Shown here: positions 33,261 to 46,396 of the stretch, one piece after another
Layout: each line of letters begins with the position of its first letter
How positions within the stretch are numbered: position 1 is the first letter of the stretch
Assembly: GCA_033807775.1 (NCBI GenBank)
Contig: CM066320.1
Coordinates: forward strand, 182,205,784 to 182,269,783
Source: Saussurea involucrata
Taxonomy: Eukaryota; Streptophyta; Magnoliopsida; Asterales; Asteraceae
Length of the DNA stretch: 64,000 nt
Direction: 5' to 3'
Notes under the pieces: generated by a model
Seen by the model: only the letters and a program-made list of their open reading frames with translations
What the model was told of the DNA's origin: nothing
The model's database searches: none
Made by a program: the position numbers and the translations under genes

Positions 33261-36058
33261 TGTAACACCCTCAAAATTGGAAAGAGCAACTAAATAAAAC
33301 TTCGATAAAATAACCACTTAAGGAATAAAATTCCTTCTACAAACCATTCTTGGAATAACCTCAAGATAAAACGTAACAACTCTCAAATCATACTATGCGA
33401 CTACATAAAGTCGGGTGTTACTTAACACAAGTACAAGTCGCTAATCCCAAAATAAGTGCGGAAGACTTCACTAAGCAAATCACTTCTCGTGCGCTCTACT
33501 ACACTCGTCACCTCACAGTGTAGCTAAAGCTATTCCCAACCTGAACCTGTTGCACATGCCGACAAATAAAAAGGGTTAGGCTAACGCCTAGTGAGTTCAA
33601 GAGTTTAACATGACCATATAATTCATAAAAAGAGAGAGATGCAATTTAAGTCATGAGCTCAAAAGAATTTACTTTAGATGCAATTCACTCATTTTTCCAA
33701 CGCACACAAATCCCGTGCTGAAAGCTTTAATGTAAAATGATTCTCAAAATGGACTCATCCCAAAACCCACTTGAAAAGTGAAATAGCATTTGATTTCCAA
33801 AACGATTGAATTCATAAGTAAGTCGTTATTATCCCAAACATCCCAAACATGGATGAAGCATAACCTATAATTCACATAACGTGGAAAACAATTCATATAA
33901 ATATGATACGTCACCGAAAACATGGATAAAAACAAATACTCAACGCAACACCTTTCGGTGACGGGGGAGGCCCGTTTACATTGCACGTGACAGAACACAA
34001 AAGTGGGTCACATACTATGCAATAAAACAACCATGTTGACTATTCTCGTACAATACTAAGCTCAATCACTCCAGATCTATTGCCCGTGAGACTTGGGAGC
34101 CCCCAAGGTCTATACATTGGGTCACTACAAATCCACAAAAAAGAACAATTGGGATTACACCTTACTGCCCATGGGACACTGCCCGACCATATAGGCCCAC
34201 ACCTTACTTACCATGGAACCCGATGCCTATCTCGTGCCAAGCACATATGGAATTACACCTTACTGCCCATGAGACGATGCCCGACCATATAGGCCCACAT
34301 CTTACTTATCATGGAACCCGATGCCTATTCCGTGCTACAAAAGAAAAACTAACGTCTCATCATTGAACGTAAAACTCAAGTGCCTATGGATCCATAGCTA
34401 ATAAAGTCTAAAACATTACACGACCCCAGACGAATGAACCAATGCATTCAAACACATTTAATTCCCCAATAAACATAAATCATGACCAAAACTCGACTTG
34501 AAGCCATCAAAATTGGACAATTTTCCCCAAGACTTAACAAAATCCATTATCGAGCCATAAGCTCGACTAACTCAAAAGATTAATCGTGAAAAGTCATAAA
34601 ATGAAATTTAAACGTAGTAACACACACCTTTGCCAATAAATATTTCGAATCCATGAAAAAAAACCGAAACTAAACATTGGGTTGGGACAACCCTCTTTTC
34701 CAAGGGACTCACCCGTTACATTTTCAAATCGTCCCATAACGTACTAAATGCATATTTCCAAAATATACACAAAATGCATTTTCATATCAAGTAGACTCCA
34801 TTTATAATATAAATCATCAAAGCATTTTCATTTATGGTTTATCTATCAAGTTTCCCAAAAATCTCAAATATGGGCATTTTACCACATTTACCAAGTTAAA
34901 CATTTCAAAAGTCAAAACCCACCAAATAACCCAACATTAGATAATTTTCATGTAAACACATAAATACTTGGAAAATAACATTTTTGGCATTTACAAAGTT
35001 TTCACAAAACAACTTGAACTCACCTTGCTAGATTTAGCTTAATCTAGATTTTCCCCAAATTGAGCTCCTTTGAAGAAACTGGAATCTTCAAGCCAAAGCT
35101 TCCAAAAACCTAGATCCATAAGTTTCCAACCATCAAAATCATATTCTACCATATAGAATCGTTTCCCCAGCATTTTCATCAACAATATCAACTTACACCA
35201 AAACCCTAATTTTTCATAGGTGAAGAGAAGAGAAGATTACCTCAACCACAACTTAAATCCACCATAAGAACCCCTCTAGATTTGCCAAGATGAACTTTAA
35301 ACTTCACTTCTTGAAAGAGATGGGAGAGGGTTGGAGAAACCCTAGAAAAGAGATACAACTCCTCAAAATGGTATTTCTTAAGAAAAGTGTAGTAAGATTA
35401 CTAAAATGGAACTTACTTTGGAGAGTTGAAAGTGAGAAACCTCTAAACAAGGAAACCCTAGATTTCCAAGTAACTTTTACTCAAGAGATCTTGGAATGAG
35501 AAGGTAGCTAACAAGAAATAAATGCTAAAACGCCAACTAACTCCTACTACACATTAACTTGGAGCTCTAACATTAAATGAGGTGAGTGAATGAGAGAAAG
35601 AGAGAAAAATCGCCCCAAGGACGAAGAAAAATCGTGGGTTGCTGCTGGAAAGAGGTGAGAAGAGAAATGAAGATAAAAGCCCCCAAAAACGTTTTATGTA
35701 GCTGCACTTCTCGGGCCGATCGCGACTATGACACCGCGACTATGCCCCGGGAAATGTCGCGGGCATAGTCGCCCTGCACCACCACCTTTATGTTTGATTT
35801 TTGGCCAGAACTCCCCCATCGCGACAGTGACCAAGCGACTGTGACCTGGGCATTGTCGCCGGTCATAGTCGCTGGTCACGACCCACCTGCTGCCCCGAAT
35901 TGTCGTTAGCCCAAAACTGAAATCTTTCTTCGGGTTTGATCACAGACCAATTGCCATGCATGCGAAAGCTACGTAACCCAAGTACGGAACCTCAGAATAC
36001 TGAAATACAAATACGAATAGGATCGGTTTTACTTACTTGATGTTTTCGGGGTGTTACA
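33261..36058 (-). mobile_element. Solo LTR of a Ty3/gypsy element (2.8 kb)
   Basis: The single unit reads TGTAACACCC at the left and ggggtgttaca at the right. It is flanked by an exact 5-bp duplication TATGA (33256-33260 and 36059-36063). No primer site or coding region is present. On the minus strand it starts TGTAACACCCCG and contains an inner 'CTCACTAGGCGTTAGCCTAA' shared with the LTRs of the element at 36498-44041. It therefore looks like the product of LTR-LTR recombination, in minus orientation. CG-rich gcgac/gtcgc repeats lie at about 35700-35890. Confidence 0.82.
34154..34349. repeat. 98-bp tandem duplication inside solo LTR
   Basis: Two copies of a unit starting attacaccttactgcccat at 34154 and 34252. 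Both contain cccgaccatataggccca and catggaacccgatgcctat. Confidence 0.85.
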
Positions 36059-36063
36059 TATGA

Positions 36064-36497
36064 TAAATAAAATCATCAAAAAAAAATTAGGGAAACTTGT
36101 TTAGTCTTGTCCTATCCAGTCTTAGTCGTACCAAACACAAGACATACAATTGTCCTGTCCAATGCTGCTAGTCTAGTTCTGTCTTGACGTCTTGTCCTGT
36201 CCTATCAAGTCCAGTCCTGTTTAGTTCTGTCCTGTCCCATCCATTCATTTCTGAGTAACGTATTTATCCATAATTGCATGTGTTGTAAAACATTTTCATA
36301 AACTAACTCTACCCACCAATATATTAATCACCTATGTAGGTACCATCGGCGGATTATTGTAGCACTAATGATATGACGCCATATGTAACAATGTGACGAA
36401 TTTATGGTTTCCAACTTTGTTGCTACAATAGAAGCTCTCATTTTGTGTATGTGATTTTTTCTAATTGAGGATACATATTGATAGAAATGTTGCAATT
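36064..36497. other. flank between solo LTR and gypsy element, no gene seen
   Basis: It begins with a tgtcctgtcc-rich block (36085-36250, see 32150-32500). The rest is unremarkable AT-rich sequence, and no coding region is supported. Confidence 0.5.
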
Positions 36498-39228
36498 TGT
36501 AACATCTCGATTTTCTATATAAGGATTTCGTTTGGTTTATTAAATAATTTGAGTATAATTATTTGATAAGTTATGATCGGTTATTTGATATATTAATTTT
36601 AGAGTTTAACCCCGAGTAAGTTACGTTAATTGTTTTTACGGAGTTATAAGTTAAGGGGTAAACTTTAATTTTAATTTATAAGTTGGAGGGTTAAAGTTGC
36701 CAAGTGATGAAAGTGTGAGGGGCTGTTTGGTTAAGGTGATTAAAGATAATCACCACCCACTGCCTCATTTTATTAATAGTAGGAAGATGAGATATTTTCT
36801 CATCTCTAGTCTTACTTGTGTGTGTGTGTGTTACGGTGGAACCAAAGAGAAAGAGAGAGAGCCAAAAAAGAAAAACAAAGAAGAAGAAAACAGAAATATT
36901 CAGCTGGAGATTTTAAGTGAAACCTGTGAGAATCAAAGGTATGTTTCTATTTAAATCACTCTTCTTATGTGTATTAAGATTTCTAGTGATTTAGAAAGGG
37001 GTCTTGATATTTTTGAATATTTGGAGAAATCTGGGTTGATGATTATGTTCTATTAGTAGTCTTAAACATATCTGGAAATTTACAGAATCATTCATGGCTT
37101 AAAAGTGTTAGTTTTGGCTTAAATACGCTTTTTAGTTGGTTGAGACAGTTATGAATATCGCAGCAGTTAGTTGCGATAGTTATGAAGAGTTGCGATAGTT
37201 ATGAATGTCGCAACCTTGGGTTGCGACAAGTAGGTTGTATCGCAACAGTTGGTTGCGATAAGATGTGTATCGCAGTAGTTGATTGCGATAAGATGCTTGT
37301 CGCAGTAGTTGGTTGCGATAAGAAGATGATGTCGCAACAGTGGGTTGCGACCAGTACTGTGTATTGCGACAAGGGTTATCGCAACTAGTGGGTTGCGATA
37401 AGCGTCGATAATTTTGGAATGGTTAAGATTCTTAGTCTTTAAGGGTTCTGTACAGTAGATTAATACCAGTACCTTATGTATTTGGGTATTTCAGATCTCT
37501 GTGAAGTTGGTGACGGAAATTCTTACAACTTAAGAAAGTAAAGTAAGAGTGACGCGACTACTATCAGGTGAGTTCATTCTTACCTTACCTTTTTTATAAT
37601 GTTTTAAATTATGGTAAGGTGCATTTTTATAATGAACTGTTTTGAATGAATTTCGGATGGGTGATTATACGAGTTTTAACTATTGGATTTAATGGGCAAG
37701 TGGGTCACAATAATATTTATATCAAGGACTGTGAGTGATGATATTGATGGTTAGACTTATGTTATAAGAAATTGACATATTAAATGTGATTTGCTTATAC
37801 TGAATGATATGAGAGATTCATAAAGGAGATTTGCTCATACTAAATGATATGAGGAATCTATGTGGTATAAATATGATTTGCTCATACTGAATGCTATGAG
37901 GAATCTATATTAAATAATAACATGCATGAATACGGTTAAGTGTAATGGATCCATAGGCACTAGTTGTTATGAACACATGGAATTGGCGTGTGGATTAATC
38001 GTAATTCCAGTGTGTGTGAGAAATCATGGAATTGGCGTGTGGATTAATCGTAATTCCCGATTTCTAAGGAAGAGGAGAGATTGGCATGTGCAATTGTAAT
38101 CTCTACTTCTTTTCCAAGAAATGGGCATGTGTAATTGCGATTTCTTAGATAAGAGCATTAATGTAGAATCCTTGTAGATTCGTAGTGCGGCTCTGGAATA
38201 TAATAAGAGCATTAATCTAGAATCCTTGGAGATTCGTAGTGCGGCTCTGGAATATAATAAGAGCATTAATCTAGAATCCGTGGAGATTCGTAGTGCGGCT
38301 CTGGAATATGATATGAGCATTAATCTAGAATCCTTGGAGATTAGTAGTGCGGCTCTGGAACATGATATCATGACTAACTTAGTGTTAGTCATATTCCCGT
38401 TAACTAGGAATGAAATGAATAGGCAAAGTAGAATTGCTATTCATGTTGAATGATTGAATAGGTAATATAAAATTACTATTCATATAGGAACGGTTGAATA
38501 GGCAAAAGCATAACTGCTATTCAGGTTGATTGATTGAATAGACAAAGCAGAATTGTTATTCGTATTCAAGATGTAGAAATATGAATTAGACGAAGAGTAT
38601 GTGTTGTTTCCATGTGTTTGGCGGATTAAAAATAGGCAATATATAAGTGCTATTTCTGTATCCATTTTAAGAAGAAGGTGTGATGTTTGAATGTAAGTCT
38701 GTAGGATTGATCAATAAACTAGAATCTATGATGATTCGTAGTAGGCTATTGAATATGGTGATATGACTTTATGAATGGTAGTTATACTCATGAGATTGAG
38801 TATGATTATGTTATTATGAGACAAGTATGAGTACGGTAAGAACAAGTGTAAGTCGAGTTTGATAAACTTTGTTTACAATGATTTAAAAGTATTATTTTGA
38901 AACTGAATGTTCTCACTAGGCGTTAGCCTAATCGTTTCAAATGATATTTTTCTTACCAGGTACTAGCTTGGGAAAATAAAGGGACGTGGGACGAGAGCTT
39001 TTGGATTAGCGGAGAAGAATATGAACATTGAGGTTTTGATGGATTGCTTAGATAACCTAGTTAATCTGATTATAGTGTCATGATTAGATTAATAGGTTAT
39101 TTGAAGAATTCGGTATTTGTAAATATGACCTCATAGATATTTCTATGCTCATATATAAAGTAGAAGTTTATGTTTAAATCTTGTTATAAATTGAGGTTTA
39201 AATTAGCCCTGAAATTTAGGGTGTTACA
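36498..39228 (+). repeat. 5' LTR of gypsy element
   Basis: 2731 bp. Carries a ttgcgataag/tcgcaac minisatellite at about 37150-37400 and four ~51-bp tandem units (taagagcattaatctagaat ... gtgcggctctggaata) at about 38152-38365. It also holds the shared 'tatcaggtgagtt' at about 37563 and aggcgttagcctaa near 38920. Confidence 0.9.
38152..38365 (+). repeat. ~51-bp tandem repeat in LTR, four copies
   Basis: Units contain gagcattaat, tagaatcc and agtgcggctctggaa. The same array is present in the right LTR at about 43134-43350. Confidence 0.9.
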
Positions 39229-39231
39229 ATA

Positions 39232-39244
39232 TGGTATCAGAGCT
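39232..39244 (+). promoter_or_regulatory. primer binding site, tRNA-iMet
   Basis: TGGTATCAGAGCT starts three bases after the 5' LTR. Confidence 0.88.
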
Positions 39245-39579
39245 ATAGTTTAAGTGAACTAGGTATGATAGTGATATACCTAGACTTAAGCTGAGATGAA
39301 TTAAGTTATGATGTGAGAGATATGGGTAGAAGTACTAAGACGGGATAGTCTTAGAGTCGACGGAATTACGTGAAATTAGTACGGTAGCAATAGTAACGAG
39401 AATTCTCATGTATAATATATTCACAATCTCAATTAGCTACTGTTATTATGAATATATTACTACACAAGTATACTTGTTTATAAATTGTTACAGTGACTAA
39501 TGATCGGTAAAGTATGTTTCGTATGTCTAGATATGTGTAACCATTTCTTATGGTTATCTCTTTGTGTTATGTCAGAACG

Positions 39580-40824
39580 ATGGTGAATACGCCACCAATG
39601 TCCCCTATTTCTTCGAGTGATAGGGCCGGGATTGATTGGTCAGGAGAAAAGCGACTCGAAGTGGTTGGAACTCATGAGAGTCCACCTAGTTTATTTTCTA
39701 TAGGGGGAGTGGACAGTCGGGTACACCGAATGAGTACCAGTACAGCTAACCCGGAAACGCCGGAATCGACGATAGAGTCTCGCATAATGGAGAACATGAT
39801 GCGAATAATGAATACGACACTAGCACAACAAGCTGAAATGTTCATGAAAGCATTAAATGATCGGAGTTCGGAGTTACGACGAACGGAGACTAATACTGGA
39901 GTAATAAATCCAATTCGTAACCCGGTGATAGAAACATAAAGGAGGGTGGAAAGAGTCTGCTCATATAAAACGTTTTTAAGCTGTAAACCGCCAGAGTTTA
40001 TCGGAGTAGATAATCCAGTAGCTTGCATGAATTGGCTAAGAGAAATGGAACAGGCTTTCCGAGCTTGTGAATGTGATGAAAAGTCAAAGGTCAGATTTGC
40101 ATCTCAAATGTTAAAAGGTAATGCGATGACTTGGTGGAACGTAGTGACAACTACAATCACTGCTCCAGTTTTGACTGCTATGACATGAGAGTCATTCAAG
40201 AAAAAGATTTTGGAAGAATATTGTAATGAAAATGAAATGGATAGGATTGAAGAAGAGTTTCAGACTCTTAAGAAAGGTACTTCATCTGTTAGGAAGTATA
40301 CCGAATCCTTTATGGAGAAACTGAACTTAGTGGGGCATGTGGCTCCAACTGAGAAGGAAAAGATTAAGGTTTACCTGAAGGGTTTGCCAGCTGATATGAT
40401 GTCCCGAGTTAGGAGTTCAAAAGCTTCAACACTGAGAGAACCGATTGAGGAAGCAAAGGTTGTAGAAGAAGTTTATGCAAAAGATAAAGTTGAGAAAGCT
40501 CACATAGGAGAGAAAAGAAAAAGGGAAGGTCGATCGGAATCTTCGCATGGGTTGAAGCCCTTTATTGATAACACTTATTGTGAACATAGTCAAGAGCGGA
40601 ATTGGTGTCCAAAATGTAAAAGTAAACATTATGGTTCGTGTAGGGTGACTTGGCTAGAATGTTTCAAGTGTGGAAAGAGTGGTCACACTATGGGGAACTG
40701 TCCCATCCAAGGACCAACTTGCTATGAATGTAAGAAGCCTGGTCATTATCGAAGGGATTGCCCAACACTGAAAGATGGTGAGGATCAAGGGAAGAAACCC
40801 AACATTTTAACATCAAAGAGTTGA
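39580..40824 (+). pseudogene. Ty3/gypsy gag with two CCHC knuckles, two in-frame stops
   Basis: The frame from the ATG at 39580 (MVNTPPMSPISS) to 40824 is broken only by a TAA at 39937-39939 and a TGA at 40186-40188. The middle carries the retrotransposon gag domain (KPPEFIGVDNP, WLREMEQAFRACEC, KSKVRFASQMLKGNAMTWWN, then EEFQTLKKGTSSVRKYTESF). The C-terminus has two zinc knuckles, CFKCGKSGHTMGNC and CYECKKPGHYRRDC. The product would be the capsid/RNA-binding protein. As it stands no full Gag can be made. Spacing and motifs match gag of chromovirus-type plant gypsy elements. Confidence 0.88.
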
Positions 40825-41237
40825 AAATTTTCACGTGATGATAGAAGACGTTAAGAAATGTATGGATAAGTTTTAATATTGTTCTTGTTAATGCTATGCA
40901 CCGGTGTATGTATATTATGTAAGTAGTGCTAACTTACCTTTTGTATTTTGGGTTGTATCAAAAGTTAGCTATATCGGTTGTTATTATTGAAAGATGCTTT
41001 AATGATTGAAATAATTAAAGAAGATCAAGTAATAGTGGGATAAAAGATTTGATAATTGTATAGTTACCACAAGGAGATCCGCAAAATTTTAAGTTGGGGA
41101 GAGGGTAATGTTGAAGGATGTAAGATCCAGAAAATGTGGAAAGTTGAGTCCTTGTTCTTCCTAGACTTTTAACTGTGATTAAGTATGTAAGACTAGAAAT
41201 TGAAGGGGATATATGACATATTTTATGTTGGTATGAT

Positions 41238-41441
41238 GTGATTCCATTTACTGAAGTAAGAATGGATGAAAAGAGTCGTTGTGTGGAGGAACCGGGAGCG
41301 ATTCTAGAGAGATCGGATAAGGAGTTACGATCTAAGAATGTGGTTATGTTAAAGGTACAATGGAAATATCATCGATGTGCTAATGTGACTTTAGAGTCAG
41401 AAGAGAATATGAAGGTTAGATACCCTCATTTGTTTACCTAG
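41238..41441 (+). pseudogene. residual C-terminus of gypsy pol
   Basis: 67 codons, with EVRMDEKSRCVEEPGAILER, LRSKNVVMLKVQWKYHR and a final KVRYPHLF. These are the motifs at the extreme end of Ty3/gypsy (Tekay/Del-like) pol after integrase: VEEPxxIxDRxxKxLRxKxIxLVKVxW ... YPxLF. Nothing of RT or integrase is left between gag and this point (40825-41237), so an internal deletion removed nearly all of pol. The segment ends 43 bp before the 3' LTR, as in intact elements. Confidence 0.75.
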
Positions 41442-41483
41442 CTTTGATTTCGAGGAAAAAATCATTTTCAAGTTGGGGAGTAT

Positions 41484-44041
41484 TGTAACATCTCGATTTT
41501 CTATATAAGGATTTCGTTTGGTTTATTTTATAATTTGAGTATAATTATTTGATAAGTTATGATCGGTTATTTGATAGATTAATGTTAGAGTTTAACCCCG
41601 GGTAAGTTACGTTAATTGTTTTACAGAGTTATAAGTTAAGGGGTAAACTTTAATTTTAATTTATAAGTTGGAGGGTTAAAGTTGCCAAGTGATGAAAGTG
41701 TGAGGGGCTGTTTGGTTAAGGTGATTAAAGATAATCACCACCTACCGCCTCATTTTATTAATAGTAGGAAGATGAGATATTTTCTCATCTCTAGTCTTAC
41801 TTGTGTGTGTGTGTTACGGTGGAACCAAAGAGAAAGAAAGAGCCAAAAAAAAAAACAAAGAAGAAGAAAACAAAAATATTCAGCTGGAGATTTTAAGTGA
41901 AACCTGTGAGAATCAAAGGTATGTTTCTATTTAAATCACTCTTCTTATGTGTATTAAGATTTCTAGTGATTTAGAAAGGGGTCTTGATATTTTTGAATAT
42001 TTGGAGAAATCTGGGTTGATGATTATCTTCTATTAGTAGTCTTAAACATATCTGGAAATTTACAGAATCATTCATGGCTTAAAAGGGTTAGTTTTGGCTT
42101 AAATACGCTTTTTAGTTGGTTGAGACAGTTATGAATATCGCAGCAGTTAGTTGTGATAGTTATGAAGAGTTGCGATAGTTATGAATGTCGCAACCTTGGG
42201 TTGCGACAAGTAGGTTGTATCGCAACAGTTGGTTGCGATAAGATGTGTATCGCAGTAGTTGATTGCGATAAGATGCTTGTCGCAGTAGTTGGTTGCGATA
42301 AGAAGAGGATGTCGCAACAGTGGATTGCGACCAGTACTGTGTATTGCGACAAGGGTTATCGCAACTAGTGGGTTGCGATAAGCGTCGATAATTTTGGAAT
42401 GGTTAAGATTCTTAGTCTTTAAGGGTCCTGTACAGTAGATTAATACCAGTACCTTATGTATTTGGGTATTTCAGATCTCTGTGAAGTTGGTGACGGAAAT
42501 TCTTACAACTTAAGAAAGTAAAGTAAGAGTGACGTGACTACTATCAGGTGAGTTCATTCTTACCTTACCTTTTTTTATAATGTTTTAAATTATGGTAAGG
42601 TGCATTTTTATAATGAACTGTTTTGAATGAATTTCAGATGGGCGATTATACGAGTTTTAACTATTGGATTTAATGGGCAAGTGGGTCACAATAATATTTA
42701 TATCAAGGACTGTGAGTGATGATATTGATGGTTAGACTTATGTTATAAGAAATTGACATATTAAATGTGATTTGCTTATACTGAATGATATGAGAGATTT
42801 ATAAAGGAGATTTGCTCATATTAAATGATATGAGGAATCTATGTGGTATAAATATGATTTGCTAATACTGAATGCTACGAGGAATCTATATTAAATAATA
42901 ACCTGCATGAATACGGTTAAGTGTAATGGATCCATAGGCACTAGTTGTTATGAACACATGGAATTGGCGTGTGGATTAATCGTAATTCCAGTGTGTGTGA
43001 GAAATAGTGGAATTGGCGTGTGGATTAATCGTAATTCCCGATTTCTAAGGAAGAGGAGAGATTGGCATGTGCAATTGAAATCTCTACTTCTTTTCCAAGA
43101 AATGGGCATGTGTAATTGCGATTTCTTGGATAAGAGCATTAATGTAGAATCTTTGGAGATTCGTAGTGCGGCTCTGGAATATAATAAGAGCATTAATCTA
43201 GAATCCTTGGAGATTCGTAGTGCGGCTCTGGAATATAATAAGAGCATTAATCTAGAATCCGTGGAGATTCGTAGTGCGGCTCTGGAATATGATATGAGCA
43301 TTAATCTAGAATCCTGGGAGATTCGTAGTGCGGCTCTGGAACATGATATCATGACTAACTTAGTGTTAGTCATATTCCCGTTAACTAGGAATGAAATGAA
43401 TAGGCAAAGTGGAATTGCTATTCATGTTGAATGATTGAATAGGTAATATAGAATTAATATTCATATAGGAACGGTTGAATAGGCAAAAGCATAACTGCTA
43501 TGAATGTAAGTCTGTAGGATTGATCAATAAACTAGAATCTATGATGATTCGTAGTAGGCTATTGAATATGGTGATATGACTTTATGAATGATAGTTATAC
43601 TCATGAGATTGAGTATGATTATGTTATTATGAGACAAGTATGAGTACGGTAAGAACGAGTGTAAGTCGAGTTTGATAAACTTTGTTTACAATGAATTAAA
43701 AGTATTATTTTGAAACTGAATGTTCTCACTAGGCGTTAGCCTAATCGTTTCAAATGATATTTTTCTTACCAGGTACTAGCTCGGGAAAATAAAGGGATGT
43801 GGGACGAGAGCTTTTGGATTAGCGGAGAAGAATATGAACATTGAGGTTTTGATGGATTGCTTAGATAACCTAGTTAGTCTGATTATAGTGTCATGATTAG
43901 ATTAATAGGTTATTTGAAGAATTCGATATTTGTAAATATGACCTCATAGATATTTCTCTGCTCATATATAAAGTAGAAGTTTATGTTTAAATCTTGTTGT
44001 AAATTGAGGTTTAAATTAGCCCTGAATTTTAGGGTGTTACA
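41484..44041 (+). repeat. 3' LTR of gypsy element
   Basis: 2558 bp. Matches the 5' LTR but lacks about 173 bp corresponding to roughly 38520-38692. Preceded by a purine-rich caagttggggagtat. Confidence 0.9.
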
Positions 44042-44046
44042 CAATT

Positions 44047-44588
44047 TGTTAGTTGTGGATGGGGGATTGATGTCGAACAATACCCGTCTTACATTTATAT
44101 GATACGTTTGAATATTCAAGCCTAATGTACATGCATCTGTGCATATATATATATGTTTGATATATATTTTTATATGTATGTATGCCATACCATGCATTTG
44201 TATGTATTTCTTCATAGGATCTCACTTTGATATACTTTATTTGACCTACTTGAACCTTGAGTTTGATTTGTCTAGTTATTCCGTTGTTTAATTTTGTTCA
44301 TCCTTTATAAATTAACATCCATTGATTGATAATCTTTTTGGTAATAGAATTTTTAAACTTGACTTATGATTTGGTGAACCTTTTGGTTTGACTTTGCATA
44401 TTTTCAGTTATTGTGATTTAAATTGTATCTGTGCACCATGAATCTGGATCAATCATATAGCTTCTTTCCACGGTAAGTAATGGGGGAAATCGTATGCCAA
44501 TATGATATAGAGTAAATACGACCACACAACGTTTGAGACACTGTTCGGTCCAAGCTTATGTTCTTCAAACACAAAATAATGCCATGAA
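44047..44588. other. intergenic DNA, nothing recognised
   Basis: AT-rich, including tatatat runs near 44145-44175. No gene, repeat or RNA could be supported. Confidence 0.5.
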
Positions 44589-44909
44589 TAGGGGTGTAAA
44601 TGATGCAAGTCGAGCTCGAATATCATTATACTCGCCTCGAACTCGAAAGCCAATACTCGAGCTTGAACTCGACTCGAAAACTCGCGAGTAGTGAAAATCC
44701 AAACTCAAACTAGACTCGAAAGTCAATTCTCAAGCTCGAACTCGAACTCGTTTCAAGCTCGAACTAAGCTCGAACTCAATAGAATGATACACAAACGTAA
44801 ACAATAGTCTTAAAAGAACTCAAGATGAACCGCTCTATATGGTACACTATGTAGAAGAAACCCTTTGGTTCAAGCCCTTAAGCACAAACCCTTAGGTTCA
44901 AGCCACTAA

Positions 44910-45699
44910 GACCATCCGTAGCGGCACCTCGGGCTCACCCGGGCTTCGTTTGGGTTCGAGCGGGAATGGGTACGGGGGGCTCGGGCTTAGGGCGGGTTCC
45001 AGCCCCGGGTTCCCCAACCCGATTCATCCCGATACATTTTTTTAAATAAATTCAAATATGAACGTTTGGCAACGGTTACTTTAAAAAAAATATTTTATTT
45101 TTTAATTTAATCACACTATATATATAATCCTAACCCATTTTATTTTTCACACAAAACAACTCTCTCATTCTTTCATTCTCTTTCATTCTCTTCCATTCTC
45201 TATATTTTAAACAATATGGATTCGCCACAACCCGGTTCACCGACCGCATCATCATCATCCGTAGACACCGACGAGTTGTTGCATCTACAAAGGGAAATTT
45301 TTGTAGGCTTGGTTCGAGAGACTGCACAATTAATTTATGGTAGCACCGCCTCATCGTCAAGAAGAGAGAGGGCCGCGATTTGGTCGAACATATTTGGCGT
45401 ATCCAATTTCCCAACAATGACGACGAGTAGATTTTTAAATTTATTTTGTAATTTTTATTTTTAATGAATGATATGAATTTTTATTTTTATTATTTATCTT
45501 ATTTTTATTTATTAAAAAATATATAAATATTTTTATTTTGTTAAATAATTAAATGTATAAATAAAAGAATTAAAAAAATGAGGTGGCAAGAGGGTTTGAG
45601 GGTATTGGTACTCCACTTTAGGGTAAGGAGAGGATAAGAAAAAAAGCTGATGTGGCGCTGAGGTGGCAAGAGGGTTTGAGGGTATGGATACGGATGGCC
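44910..45699. mobile_element. PIF/Harbinger-like MITE with TAA duplication
   Basis: The left end GACCATCCGTAGCGG and the right end (inverse of GGCCATCCGTATCC) are flanked by TAA on both sides (44907-44909 and 45700-45702), the typical Harbinger target. The interior has an 82-codon frame (45216-45464, start MDSPQPGSPTASSSS, then RRERAAIWSNIFG). It may be an N-terminal remnant of an element-encoded protein, but no transposase domain is visible. Confidence 0.65.
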
Positions 45700-46396
45700 T
45701 AAGCAAGTTAAATGGTATAAAATGGAAGGGTAAAGCCCTATATATACTATAGAACTCAAAGGGTTTGGAGGTGTATCCCACCGATGTGAGATGTGAATTT
45801 CTCACCAAAGTCATTACTAATTTTTATATCTTTACTTCCCCATCTTTTGAATATATATATAAGTATAATAATTGTTTTTAATTATATTTAGATAATTATA
45901 TAATATAATACAATAATATTTTTTACATTATATTTTATAAATTATAATTAATAGAGTAAATTACATGATTGGTCCTTGTGGTTTACACAAAATTGCATTG
46001 TGCGTCCCTAAATCAAAATAATTATGGAAAACGTCCCTGTGGTTTACATTTTAACACGCATTCGGTCCCTGTGTCCTAACACCGTTAAAATACCTGTTAA
46101 GTAGGTTAGAGTCAAGGGGTATTTTAGTCATTTTATCATTTTTAATTTTGTATTAAAAATTTATGTATCGACTTAAAAATCACAGGGACCAAAAATGTAA
46201 TGCATAATAAAACACACATCGTCCCCAATTTTCCGGTGAAGAAGCCGCCTCCTCCCACCATCACCGCCGCCCAAGAAGATTTCGACATCCCAGCCTCCCC
46301 ATCACCGGCGACCACCGTCAACACACTGGAAGCCATCTCCAGCCTCCCCATCACCGGCGACCACCGCCTCTTCCCTCTTCAACCTCATCCTCTTCT

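Larger units (their letters stand above)
36498..44041 (+). mobile_element. Gag-only Ty3/gypsy LTR retrotransposon (pol deleted)
   Basis: LTRs are 36498-39228 (2731 bp) and 41484-44041 (2558 bp), with ends TGTAACATCTCG and GGGTGTTACA. The target duplication CAATT is at 36493-36497 and 44042-44046. The primer site TGGTATCAGAGC is at 39232. The 2255-bp internal region holds a gag frame with two stops and only the last ~65 codons of pol. Protease, RT, RNase H and integrase are missing. This resembles TR-GAG-type non-autonomous elements. The LTRs are alike apart from a ~173-bp deletion in the right one and scattered changes. Confidence 0.9.

Noticed and set aside
42907..43434. 175-codon ORF in the right LTR of the gag-only gypsy element
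   Set aside because: It runs through the ~51-bp tandem repeat, whose length is a multiple of three and lacks stops. The left LTR copy is broken, and no protein family is recognised. Repeat artefact.
45216..45464. 82-codon ORF as a real host gene
   Set aside because: It lies entirely within the Harbinger-like MITE with TAA duplication, and no domain is recognised. Kept only as part of that element.
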